From the NCBI GenBank assembly GCA_003520745.1, contig DOUE01000037.1, positions 16,893 to 32,570 on the forward strand: a stretch of DNA of 15,678 nucleotides, written 5' to 3'. The position numbers and the translations under genes are program-made. This stretch comes from Erysipelotrichaceae bacterium (GTDB lineage Bacteria > Bacillota_I > Bacilli_A > Erysipelotrichales > Erysipelotrichaceae). Positions 1-6,872 of the stretch are shown here, in pieces (within the stretch, counting starts at the first letter, position 1; every line of letters begins with the position of its first letter). The notes beneath the pieces are model-generated. The model ran no database searches. It was not told the DNA's origin and saw only the letters and a program-made list of their open reading frames with translations.

Positions 1-642
1 GGAGCCTGCTCGGGGTTTGTCTACGGACTTGAAACCGCCAACGCGCTTCTTAGTACGGGCAAATACAAACACATCCTCTTGATCGGCGCCGAAGTCATCT
101 CGAAAGTATTGGACTTTAGCGACCGCCGCACCTGCATCCTCTTCGGGGACGGGGCGGGCGCCGTCGTCCTCAGCAATACGGGTGAAGGGAAAAGCCTCTG
201 GTCGAAAACCTATCGCAAATTCGATGCGAAATGCAGCTTGTTCGCCCCGGGCGTCCCCGTCAACAACCCCCTGGTCACCCATGAAGCGCAACCGCAGAAA
301 GTCCAGATGGACGGAACCGCGGTCTTCCAGTTCGCCATCGAGGCGATCCAGCGCGCCATCAAGGAATTCACACAGGAAACCGGGATGACCTTGGATGATC
401 TGGACCATGTGGTGCTTCACCAAGCCAACCAACGGATCACAAGCTACATCGCCAAGACCTTCAAACAAACCGACGCCAAATTCGTTTCGGTGATCGAAGA
501 CATCGGAAACACTTCCGCGGCTTCGATCCCCATCGCGCTTACCGCATTGAAGAAAGATAACCGCCTGCTCCCCGGTCAGAAAATCATGATGATCGGCTTC
601 GGGGCGGGACTGACCTACGGCGCCTTCGTGCTGAGTGTCTAA
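1..642 (+). CDS. fabH: 3-oxoacyl-ACP synthase III (FabH), 5' truncated by window edge
   Basis: FabH starts fatty-acid synthesis in the cytoplasm by condensing an acyl-CoA primer with malonyl-ACP. The reading frame is open from base 1, so the gene begins upstream; 213 residues are present and roughly 110 N-terminal residues are missing by comparison with the usual length of about 320. The third codon is the catalytic Cys of GACSGF. The other two triad members are seen in VVLHQAN (His, about residue 140) and in IGNTSAASIP (Asn, about residue 170). The C-terminal GFGAGLTYGAF is also typical. It ends 12 bases before fabK, and the TAA stop is part of the fabK ribosome binding site. It is the first visible gene of the fab operon. 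Identity is very secure; only the start lies outside the window. Confidence 0.96.
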   Translation, partial: GACSGFVYGLETANALLSTGKYKHILLIGAEVISKVLDFSDRRTCILFGDGAGAVVLSNTGEGKSLWSKTYRKFDAKCSLFAPGVPVNNPLVTHEAQPQKVQMDGTAVFQFAIEAIQRAIKEFTQETGMTLDDLDHVVLHQANQRITSYIAKTFKQTDAKFVSVIEDIGNTSAASIPIALTALKKDNRLLPGQKIMMIGFGAGLTYGAFVLSV

Positions 643-646
643 GGAG
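641..646 (+). promoter_or_regulatory. Ribosome binding site of fabK overlapping the fabH stop
   Basis: AAGGAG begins inside the fabH TAA codon and lies 8 bases before the fabK ATG at 655. This fixes the fabK start and suggests translational coupling with fabH. Confidence 0.7.
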
Positions 647-654
647 AAACAACC

Positions 655-1596
655 ATGAACACGATATGTGAACTCTTATCGATCGAAAAACCGATCCTGC
701 AGGGCGGGATGGCGAACATCGCCACCGGCGCTTTCGCAGCGGCCGTCAGCAACGCGGGCGGTTTGGGCATCATCGCCACGGGCGGTCGCAACGCCGACCA
801 GATCCGTCTCGAGATTGAGACCTGCCGTTCCTTGACGGACAAACCTTTCGGCGTCAACTTGATGCTGATGAACCCGCATAGCGATGCCTTGGCCCAACTG
901 GTCGCGGAAATGAAAGTGCCGGTCGTCACGACCGGGGCGGGGAACCCCGCCAAGTATGTCGCTCAGCTCAAAGAAGCTGGTGTGAAAGTCATCCCGGTCG
1001 TCCCGTCGGTCGGCTTGGCGAGACGCATGGAAGGTCTCGGGGTCGACATGATCATCGCGGAAGGGACGGAATCCGGCGGACACGTCGGTGAACTCACCAC
1101 CATGGCTTTGGTCCCGCAGATCGTCAACGCCGTGAAGATCCCGGTCATCGCCGCAGGCGGCATCGCCAGCGGGCGTCAACTGGTCGCCGCCTTGGCCTTG
1201 GGCGCCCAAGGCGTACAGGTCGGGACGTGCTTGTTGGTCTCGGAAGAATGCCCCATCCACATCAACTATAAACAAGCGATCCTGGATGCGAAGGATATCG
1301 ATACCGTAGTCACCGGACGCAGCGTCGGCGCCCCGGTGCGCTGTCTGCGCAACGAAATGACGAAAACCTACATCGACATGGAAAAGAACGGTACCACCAC
1401 CTTAGAACTTGAAAAACTGACCCTGGGTTCGATGCGTCGCGCGGTCTTGGACGGCGATGTGAAGACCGGGTCCGTCATGGCCGGTCAAGTCGCGGGGATG
1501 ATCAAAGAAATCAGACCCTTGCGCGTCATCCTAAACGAACTGATGGATGATGCGAAAAAAGTACTAAGCGAGATGAGCACATGGCGACTACCCTGA
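655..1596 (+). CDS. fabK: FMN-dependent enoyl-ACP reductase II (FabK)
   Basis: FabK performs the last reduction of each elongation cycle, converting trans-2-enoyl-ACP to acyl-ACP with FMN and NAD(P)H. The 313-residue protein has the usual length. Visible family landmarks are PILQGGMANIATG near the N-terminus, AGGLGIIATGG, KPFGVNLML, VVTTGAGNP, VIPVVPSV, the catalytic-His loop ESGGHVGELTT (about residue 145), IPVIAAGGIASG and GAQGVQVGT for FMN phosphate binding, and GSVMAGQVAG near the end. From memory these follow the order of Streptococcus pneumoniae FabK. The protein is triclosan-insensitive by family knowledge, which is inference here. A good AAGGAG site supports the ATG at 655. The 3' end overlaps the next gene by 16 bases, and that gene encodes a related flavoprotein. 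Confidence 0.95.
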   Translation: MNTICELLSIEKPILQGGMANIATGAFAAAVSNAGGLGIIATGGRNADQIRLEIETCRSLTDKPFGVNLMLMNPHSDALAQLVAEMKVPVVTTGAGNPAKYVAQLKEAGVKVIPVVPSVGLARRMEGLGVDMIIAEGTESGGHVGELTTMALVPQIVNAVKIPVIAAGGIASGRQLVAALALGAQGVQVGTCLLVSEECPIHINYKQAILDAKDIDTVVTGRSVGAPVRCLRNEMTKTYIDMEKNGTTTLELEKLTLGSMRRAVLDGDVKTGSVMAGQVAGMIKEIRPLRVILNELMDDAKKVLSEMSTWRLP

Positions 1597-2654
1597 AACC
1601 GGTCGTCCTGGGCAACCGTACCCTTGACGTCCCGATCATCCAAGGCGGCATGGGCATCGGCGTTTCCCTCCATCGACTTTCCTCGGCCGTGATGCGCGAA
1701 GGCGGCATGGGGGTCATTTCCGCCGCCCAACCCGGATATCGGGAGAGCGACTTCTACCAGAATTCCCTCCAAGCCAACCTACGTGCCCTCACCCACGAAA
1801 TCGCCTTGGCGAAATCGATGAGTGAAGGGAAGGGGATGTTGGGGGTCAACGTCATGGTGGCCGGGAAGCAACATAAGGAAATCTGGGAATTCTTGAACAC
1901 CCAGCCGATCGACGCGATCATCAGCGGGGCGGGACTTCCTTTGGATCTGCCTCAAATCGTCACCAATCCCGCCATTCTCTTGGCGCCGATCGTCTCTTCC
2001 GGCAAAGCCGCCCGTTTAATCATGAGCGTCTGGGAAAAACGGACCCAACGCCTTCCTGATTTCATCGTCATCGAAGGACCGCTGGCCGGCGGGCATTTGG
2101 GGATCTCCAAAGAAGAGATCGCCAAAGGCAATCTTCCCGAACTTCATGAAATCCTGCGCGACGTGATCGACGTCGTCCGTCCAGTCGAAGAACGCATCGG
2201 ACGCAAAATCCCGATCTTCTGCGCAGGCGGGGTCTACACCCATCAAGACATCGTCGACCTGATCGAACAAGGATCCGACGGCGTCCAGATGGCGACCCGC
2301 TTCATCGCGACCCATGAATGCGATGCGCATATGAATTTCAAACAAACCCTGCTCGATGCCAACCAAGAAGACATCGTGTACACGATCTCCCCGGTCGGCT
2401 TACCGGGCAGGGGGGTCAATACGCCTTTCGTCGCGGCATTGAACGGGGAACTTCGCCGGGCGACCCGCTGTGTCAACTGCTTGACGCCGTGCAACCCCTT
2501 GGCGACCCCTTATTGCATCACCGAAGCGCTGATCACATCGGTCAGCGGCGATCCGCAACACGGTCTGGTCTTCACCGGATCCAACGGGTATCGTTTAGAC
2601 AAGATCGTAAGCGTGCATGAATTGATGGATGAACTGAAAGGGGAACAAAGATGA
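1581..2654 (+). CDS. FabK/nitronate monooxygenase-family flavoprotein with C-terminal four-Cys motif
   Basis: A 357-residue FMN TIM-barrel protein of the nitronate monooxygenase/2-nitropropane dioxygenase superfamily, to which FabK also belongs. Seen in order: VPIIQGGMGIGVS (residues about 12-25), EGGMGVISAAQPGY, GMLGVNVMV, ISGAGLPLDLP, the His loop GPLAGGHLG (about residue 165), IPIFCAGGVYTHQDI and SDGVQMATRF for phosphate binding. A C-terminal segment around residues 295-315 has cysteines in the pattern CxxC-x3-C-x7-C (CVNC, PCNP, PYCIT), absent from FabK and possibly metal- or Fe-S-binding. It overlaps fabK upstream and fabD downstream, so it is co-translated with the fatty-acid enzymes. 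Whether it is a second enoyl reductase, a nitronate oxidase or another lipid-linked flavoenzyme cannot be decided from sequence alone. Family assignment is firm; specific function is open. Confidence 0.88.
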   Translation: MATTLKPVVLGNRTLDVPIIQGGMGIGVSLHRLSSAVMREGGMGVISAAQPGYRESDFYQNSLQANLRALTHEIALAKSMSEGKGMLGVNVMVAGKQHKEIWEFLNTQPIDAIISGAGLPLDLPQIVTNPAILLAPIVSSGKAARLIMSVWEKRTQRLPDFIVIEGPLAGGHLGISKEEIAKGNLPELHEILRDVIDVVRPVEERIGRKIPIFCAGGVYTHQDIVDLIEQGSDGVQMATRFIATHECDAHMNFKQTLLDANQEDIVYTISPVGLPGRGVNTPFVAALNGELRRATRCVNCLTPCNPLATPYCITEALITSVSGDPQHGLVFTGSNGYRLDKIVSVHELMDELKGEQR

Positions 2655-3574
2655 GAAAAATCGCATTCCTATTCCCCGGACAGGGCAGCCAGTACCTCGG
2701 CATGGGGAAAGAATTCTACGACCATCCGGCGAACCTCGAATTCGTCAAGCAACATGGCGACCTTGTGGCTTTGTGTCAAGAAGGTCCGATCGAACTTTTA
2801 AACCAAACCCGATATACCCAAAAAGCTCTGGTGTTCACCTCGATCCTTTCCTATAACGCCTTGTTATCCAACGATGTCCATCCGGATGTCGTGGCAGGAT
2901 TAAGCCTGGGTGAATACACCGCCTGCTTCGCAAGCGGCGTCTTCACGGATGAAGAGGTATTGCGCATCGCAACCCTGCGCGGTCGATGGATGGAAGAAGC
3001 GGTGACGGGCATCGACAGTAAAATGGTCGCCGTCCTCGCCACTTCCCAAGACCTCATCCAGGAAGCCCTTGACCAAAACCGCCATCTCGGCGTATGCGCG
3101 ATCAGTAATTTCAACTGTCCGGGTCAGATCGTGATCGCGGGCGAGCGCGTCGCCATCGAGGCGACCGTCGCCTTCCTGAAAGAAAAAGGAGTTCGTCGCT
3201 TGATCGAACTTCCGGTCAGCGGACCGTTCCACACGTCGCTTCTGACAAACGTCGAAAATCAACTGGACAATCTGTTTCAAGAAATCGGAATCAAACCGAT
3301 GACCATCCCGATCGTCAGTAACCTCACCGGGGACTTCTGTACGCAAGAAAGCTTGCAAACCAATCTTGTCAATCAAGTCTCCCATCCGGTCCAATTCACC
3401 CAAACGCTTGAAACCCTGCGTAACGCGGGCGTCGATACGGTAATTGAAATCGGTCCGAAAACCACCCTGACGGGTTTCGTCAAGAAATCCGGATGGGAAC
3501 CCGCATGTTTCCATGTGGAAGATCTTGCTTCGTTGAATGAAACCCTAGACGGGTTGAAAGGAGATCCGCGATGA
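2651..3574 (+). CDS. fabD: Malonyl-CoA:ACP transacylase (FabD)
   Basis: FabD moves the malonyl group from CoA to ACP and supplies the extender unit for FabH and FabF. The 307 residues match the family length. FLFPGQGSQYLGMG stands at the N-terminus, the nucleophile is Ser85 in GLSLGEYTA, and the catalytic His is in GPFHTSLL (about residue 195). SNFNCPGQIVIAG and IPIVSNLTG are further family signatures, and the end carries VIEIGPKTTLTGFVKK. The start ATG overlaps the previous stop as ATGA, and an AAAGGGGAA ribosome site lies just upstream, so translation is coupled. The gene overlaps fabG in the same ATGA manner. No oddities were noticed. Confidence 0.96.
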   Translation: MRKIAFLFPGQGSQYLGMGKEFYDHPANLEFVKQHGDLVALCQEGPIELLNQTRYTQKALVFTSILSYNALLSNDVHPDVVAGLSLGEYTACFASGVFTDEEVLRIATLRGRWMEEAVTGIDSKMVAVLATSQDLIQEALDQNRHLGVCAISNFNCPGQIVIAGERVAIEATVAFLKEKGVRRLIELPVSGPFHTSLLTNVENQLDNLFQEIGIKPMTIPIVSNLTGDFCTQESLQTNLVNQVSHPVQFTQTLETLRNAGVDTVIEIGPKTTLTGFVKKSGWEPACFHVEDLASLNETLDGLKGDPR

Positions 3575-4299
3575 GTCCAGTCGCAATCGTAACGGGGGCC
3601 TCCAAAGGCATCGGGGCCGCCATCGCCATCACCTTGGCGAAAGATGGCTACAACGTGGTGGTCAACTATAACGGGAATCAAACGTTGGCCGAAGAAGTGA
3701 AGGCGAAATGCGATGCGTATACGCCAAGCGTCGTCGTCCAAGGAAACGTAAGCAAAGCGGAAGACTGCGCACGCATCGTCGCGTGCGCCATAACATCCTT
3801 CAATGGATTGGATGTGTTGGTCAACAACGCCGGGATCACCAAAGACAACCTCTTGCTTCGCATGAGCGAGGATGAATACGATGCCGTCCTTGACACCAAC
3901 CTCAAAGGAACCTGGATGATGTCCAAGGCGAGTCTGAAATACCTCATGAAATGCGCCGGGTCGATCGTCAACATTTCCTCGGTGGTCGGTCGCATGGGGA
4001 ATGCGGGGCAGACCAATTACGCCGCCTCCAAAGCCGGTGTCATCGGTTTCACACAGAGTCTGGCCAAGGAAGTCGCAAGCCGCAACGTGCGGGTCAACGC
4101 GATCGCACCGGGCTTCATCGAAAGCGACATGACCTTGAAACTCAACGAAGACCAAACGTCACAGATGTTAAGCCGGATTCCGTTGGCGCGCTTCGGAAGC
4201 GCGCAGGATGTCGCCGATCTGGTTTCTTTCTTAGTCTCAGCGAAAAGCCGTTATATCACCGGTCAAACGATCGGCGTCGACGGCGGGATGGTAATGTAA
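3571..4299 (+). CDS. fabG: 3-oxoacyl-ACP reductase (FabG)
   Basis: FabG is the NADPH-dependent short-chain dehydrogenase that reduces 3-oxoacyl-ACP to 3-hydroxyacyl-ACP. At 242 residues it has the classical length. The cofactor motif GASKGIG is at residues 9-15 and NNAGIT at 85-90. The catalytic tetrad is visible as Asn110, Ser137, Tyr150 and Lys154 (QTNYAASKAG). The C-terminal ITGQTIGVDGGMVM is diagnostic of FabG rather than of a general SDR. The ATG overlaps the fabD stop (ATGA) and follows an AAAGGAG site at 3557-3563. Only one base separates its stop from the fabF start. Together with the neighbours this makes the assignment essentially certain. Confidence 0.96.
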   Translation: MSPVAIVTGASKGIGAAIAITLAKDGYNVVVNYNGNQTLAEEVKAKCDAYTPSVVVQGNVSKAEDCARIVACAITSFNGLDVLVNNAGITKDNLLLRMSEDEYDAVLDTNLKGTWMMSKASLKYLMKCAGSIVNISSVVGRMGNAGQTNYAASKAGVIGFTQSLAKEVASRNVRVNAIAPGFIESDMTLKLNEDQTSQMLSRIPLARFGSAQDVADLVSFLVSAKSRYITGQTIGVDGGMVM

Positions 4300-4300
4300 C

Positions 4301-5539
4301 ATGGCACGACGCGTCGTCATCACGGGCATGGGCGCCCTTACGCCCATCGGAAACAACCTTGCGGAAGTGCGCGAAAGCCTGCTTCAGGCAAGCTGCGGGA
4401 TCGATCGGATCACTTCGTTCGATACCGCCAACCATAAAGTCAAAATCGCCGCCGAAGTGAAACCGGGCGAATGGGAAAACACCCTGACCCCCAAAGAAAA
4501 GAAGAATCTCGATAAGTTTACGCAATATGCGCTTGTCGCGGCGCGCGAAGCCTATGCGGATTCAAACCTCGCATCCGCTGAATTCGACCGCACCCGTTTC
4601 GGTGTCATCGTCTCCAGCGGAATCGGTGGGTTAGGAACCATCGAAGCCGAACACACGAAACTGTTGGAACGCGGGGCGGATCGCATTTCCCCGTATTTCA
4701 TCCCGAAATCCATCATCAATATGGCCGCGGGCAACATCGCGATCGAACTTCAGGCGTTGGGGATGTGTTCTTCTTCGGTGACGGCCTGCGCCGCATCCGC
4801 CAACGCGGTCGGCGATTGTTTCCGTTCGATCAAGGACGGCTACCATGACGTCATGGTCGCCGGCGGAGCGGAAGCCTCGATCACGCCCTTAGGGATCGGC
4901 GGGTTCACCGCGCTGAAAGCCTTGGCCGAAATCGAAGACATCCATCGTGCGTCGATCCCGTTTGACATCGATCGCAGCGGGTTCGTCATGGGTGAAGGCT
5001 CGGCATGCCTGGTGTTGGAGGAACTCCAACACGCTTTGCGTCGCAACGCCAAGATCTACGCCGAAGTCGTCGGCTACGGCGCGACCTGCGACGCCTATCA
5101 TATCACTTCGCCAAGCACCGACGGATCGGGCGCGGCACGCGCCATGCGTCAAGCCTTGGATACCGCAAACATCACACCGAGCGATGTCACCTACCTCAAC
5201 GCCCATGGCACCTCGACGCCCCTCAACGATGCGTTTGAAACCCTGGCCGTGAAAGCGGTGTGGGGCGAGAAGTTCAAAGACCTCTACGTCTCTTCCACCA
5301 AATCCATGACCGGTCATCTTTTGGGCGCCAGCGGCGCGATCGAAGCCATCATCTGCGCCTTATCGCTTCAAATGGGTTATCTTCCCCCGACCGTCAATCT
5401 ACGCTCACAAGACCCGGCATGCGACCTCAACGTGATCGCCAACACGGGGATCAAAAAGGACTACACCTATGCCTTGTCGAATTCGTTGGGATTCGGCGGA
5501 CACAACGCCAGCCTTTGTTTTAAAAAGTGGGTGGACTGA
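4301..5539 (+). CDS. fabF: 3-oxoacyl-ACP synthase II (FabF)
   Basis: FabF is the elongating condensing enzyme that joins malonyl-ACP to acyl-ACP. The 412-residue chain starts with RRVVITGMGALTPIGNN. The nucleophile Cys163 lies in VTACAASANAVGD. The two catalytic histidines are in NAHGTSTPLND (about residue 305) and KSMTGHLLGASGA (about 340), and the C-terminus has the gating-loop motif NSLGFGGHNASL. The sequence around the nucleophile (TACAAS) differs slightly from the more common TACATG. The start follows the fabG stop by one base and has only a weak ribosome site of its own, so it probably depends on coupling. The TGA stop overlaps the fabZ ATG by one base (TGATG). Confidence 0.96.
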   Translation: MARRVVITGMGALTPIGNNLAEVRESLLQASCGIDRITSFDTANHKVKIAAEVKPGEWENTLTPKEKKNLDKFTQYALVAAREAYADSNLASAEFDRTRFGVIVSSGIGGLGTIEAEHTKLLERGADRISPYFIPKSIINMAAGNIAIELQALGMCSSSVTACAASANAVGDCFRSIKDGYHDVMVAGGAEASITPLGIGGFTALKALAEIEDIHRASIPFDIDRSGFVMGEGSACLVLEELQHALRRNAKIYAEVVGYGATCDAYHITSPSTDGSGAARAMRQALDTANITPSDVTYLNAHGTSTPLNDAFETLAVKAVWGEKFKDLYVSSTKSMTGHLLGASGAIEAIICALSLQMGYLPPTVNLRSQDPACDLNVIANTGIKKDYTYALSNSLGFGGHNASLCFKKWVD

Positions 5540-5955
5540 TGGACATCAAACAAATCATGGAAATCATCCCGCATCGTCCGCCGTTTCTCTTGGTCGACCG
5601 TGTGTTGGAACTCAAAGAAGGGGAATATGCGATCGGACTGAAAAACGTCACGATGAACGAACCGTATTTCGTCGGGCATTTCCCGGGCGAACCGGTCATG
5701 CCGGGCGTGTTGATTCTGGAAGCGCTGGCGCAAGTCGGCGCGATCGCCGTCCTCAGCCTCCCTGAAATGAAGGGGAAGATCGCCTATTTCGCCGGGGTGA
5801 AGGAAGCGAAATTCCGCCGCAAGGTCGTCCCCGGGGATACGCTGAGACTGGAATGCCGGATGACCAACCTGCGTTCACGCTATGGCGTCGCCGAGGCGAA
5901 AGCCTATGTCGGCGAAGACCTGGTCTGCGAAGCCACCTTAAGTTTTGGACTCTAA
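5539..5955 (+). CDS. fabZ: 3-hydroxyacyl-ACP dehydratase (FabZ)
   Basis: FabZ removes water from 3-hydroxyacyl-ACP to give the trans-2-enoyl-ACP substrate of FabK. The protein has 138 residues when started at the ATG at 5539, which overlaps the fabF stop as TGATG. A GTG four codons upstream (5527) is possible, but it would add MGGL before the conserved MDIKQIMEIIPHR start. Hot-dog fold landmarks are PHRPPFLLVDRV, the catalytic His47 in FVGHFPGEPVMPG and the catalytic Glu61 in VLILEALAQ. It is the last gene of the operon, and a terminator starts within its stop codon. No accB gene separates it from fabF, unlike in streptococci. Confidence 0.95.
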   Translation: MDIKQIMEIIPHRPPFLLVDRVLELKEGEYAIGLKNVTMNEPYFVGHFPGEPVMPGVLILEALAQVGAIAVLSLPEMKGKIAYFAGVKEAKFRRKVVPGDTLRLECRMTNLRSRYGVAEAKAYVGEDLVCEATLSFGL

Positions 5956-5977
5956 CCTTCGAAAGAAGGTTTTTTTT
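5954..5977 (+). terminator. Rho-independent terminator of the fab operon
   Basis: AACCTTC (5954-5960) pairs perfectly with GAAGGTT (5965-5971) around a GAAA tetraloop, followed by an unbroken T run to 5977. The first stem bases are the last two of the fabZ stop codon. This separates the fab operon from the regulator cassette downstream. Confidence 0.88.
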
Positions 5978-5986
5978 ACAAAGTTG

Positions 5987-5995
5987 TGGTATACT
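5987..5995 (+). promoter_or_regulatory. Extended -10 promoter of the ArsR-family regulator gene
   Basis: TGGTATACT reads as an extended -10 element (TG-N-TATACT). No good -35 hexamer is present at 17 bp because that position falls in the fab terminator, which fits an extended -10 promoter. The start point would lie at the beginning of the TCGATA repeats. Confidence 0.5.
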
Positions 5996-5998
5996 TCA

Positions 5999-6026
5999 AT
6001 CGATATACATCGATAACCGTCGATAT
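5999..6026 (+). promoter_or_regulatory. Putative ArsR operator: three TCGATA repeats at 10-bp period
   Basis: ATCGATAT (5999-6006), ATCGATAA (6009-6016) and GTCGATAT (6019-6026) begin exactly 10 bases apart, so they face the same side of the helix. They lie between the predicted -10 element and the ATG of the regulator, an ideal position for autorepression. Another ATCGATAT is at 6823-6830 in the permease promoter. That these bind the adjacent regulator is inference. Confidence 0.55.
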
Positions 6027-6038
6027 GAAGGAGATACC

Positions 6039-6809
6039 ATGACGATCGAAGAACTGAAACTAAAAATGACCGACGACCAGCCGGATGAAGAGGTGATCTT
6101 GCGCGAAGAGGACGCCGTCTTTGCGAAACGCATGACCTATCTTCCCGTCGTGGACCAAGATTCCGCCTTCCTTTTCTTCGCGTCGATGAACTTTCTGAAC
6201 TCCTATGTGAAGAAAGACTATGCGGTGCCTTATTTTAGAAAAAAATATTACTTCAAGGAAGACGTGGCCCGAATCTTGGAGAATCTGATCGACCAGGACA
6301 TCGAAGGCATCGAAATCCACATCGCCGACGACGTGACCTATGTTTCAGTCAAGGGTCTACAGTTCAGTTTCCATCAATTGGATTACTCGCCGAAGTTGGA
6401 AGCCTATCGCGAGAGCGATGCGAACGTACCCCAGGAATGGACGCAGCTTCGCCTTCAACCCTACGCCAAGGATCTCTTGGATACGGCGATCGAAACCGCG
6501 AACGAAGGGTTACGCAGACTCATCCGACCGATCGACCCGGTGTTGATCTTCAAGGCGTTGGGGGATCCGATCCGTTATGCCATCTACACCTCGCTGACGG
6601 GGAAGGAGTGCTGCGCCTGCAACCTCCTGGAAAAATTCTCGATCAGCCAACCGACCCTGAGCCATCACATGCATAAACTGGTCGACAGCGGGATCATCAA
6701 CGTCCGCAAGGACGGCATCTGGATGCGCTATTCCATCAATCCGATCGCGCAGGACCAACTCAAGGAACTCTTCCGTCCGTTGAAATTCTTGACGCAATGC
6801 GAACTCTAG
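6039..6809 (+). CDS. ArsR/SmtB-family repressor with a novel N-terminal domain
   Basis: The 256-residue protein has a C-terminal ArsR winged helix (residues about 165-245): IFKALGDPIRYAIYTSL, then KECCACNLLEKF, then the recognition helix SQPTLSHHMHKLVDSGII and the wing VRKDGIWMRYSIN. Cys192 and Cys194 align with the metalloid-sensing pair of the ArsR ELCVCDL motif, and Cys191 is extra. Residues 1-160 are far longer than in normal ArsR proteins (about 100-120 residues in total). They match nothing I recognise: a mostly acidic start, then YLPVVDQDSAFLFF, YAVPYFRKKYYFKED and YVSVKGLQFSFHQL. The ATG at 6039 follows AAGGAG at the right distance; the frame is open further upstream but crosses the terminator. 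It likely represses itself and the permease genes and is released by arsenite or a similar thiophilic ligand. Confidence 0.85.
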   Translation: MTIEELKLKMTDDQPDEEVILREEDAVFAKRMTYLPVVDQDSAFLFFASMNFLNSYVKKDYAVPYFRKKYYFKEDVARILENLIDQDIEGIEIHIADDVTYVSVKGLQFSFHQLDYSPKLEAYRESDANVPQEWTQLRLQPYAKDLLDTAIETANEGLRRLIRPIDPVLIFKALGDPIRYAIYTSLTGKECCACNLLEKFSISQPTLSHHMHKLVDSGIINVRKDGIWMRYSINPIAQDQLKELFRPLKFLTQCEL

Positions 6810-6813
6810 CACA

Positions 6814-6842
6814 TTGACATTCATCGATATAAGGTTTAACAT
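6814..6842 (+). promoter_or_regulatory. Promoter of the permease-thioredoxin genes with embedded operator copy
   Basis: TTGACA (6814-6819) and TAACAT (6837-6842) are separated by 17 bp. ATCGATAT at 6823-6830 lies in the spacer, where a bound repressor would block polymerase. A CATAT/ATATG inverted repeat (6840-6844 and 6857-6861) lies just downstream and may extend the operator. Confidence 0.62.
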
Positions 6843-6872
6843 ATAGATGCATATCAATATGTTGGAGGTAAC

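Noticed and set aside
3373..4155. Long minus-strand open frames opposite fabD/fabG and elsewhere (for example 7284-7859 and 13694-14377)
   Set aside because: They lie opposite secure genes, have the low-complexity, His/Asp/Arg-rich composition of antisense shadows, and lack ribosome sites and recognisable domains.
5527..5538. GTG start for fabZ four codons upstream
   Set aside because: The ATG at 5539 overlaps the fabF stop in the normal coupled manner and begins at the conserved N-terminus of the family.
5853..6038. N-terminal extension of the ArsR-family protein to an upstream in-frame ATG
   Set aside because: It would overlap fabZ and run through the terminator and promoter; the ATG at 6039 has a good ribosome site and the upstream frame is only the shadow of fabZ.
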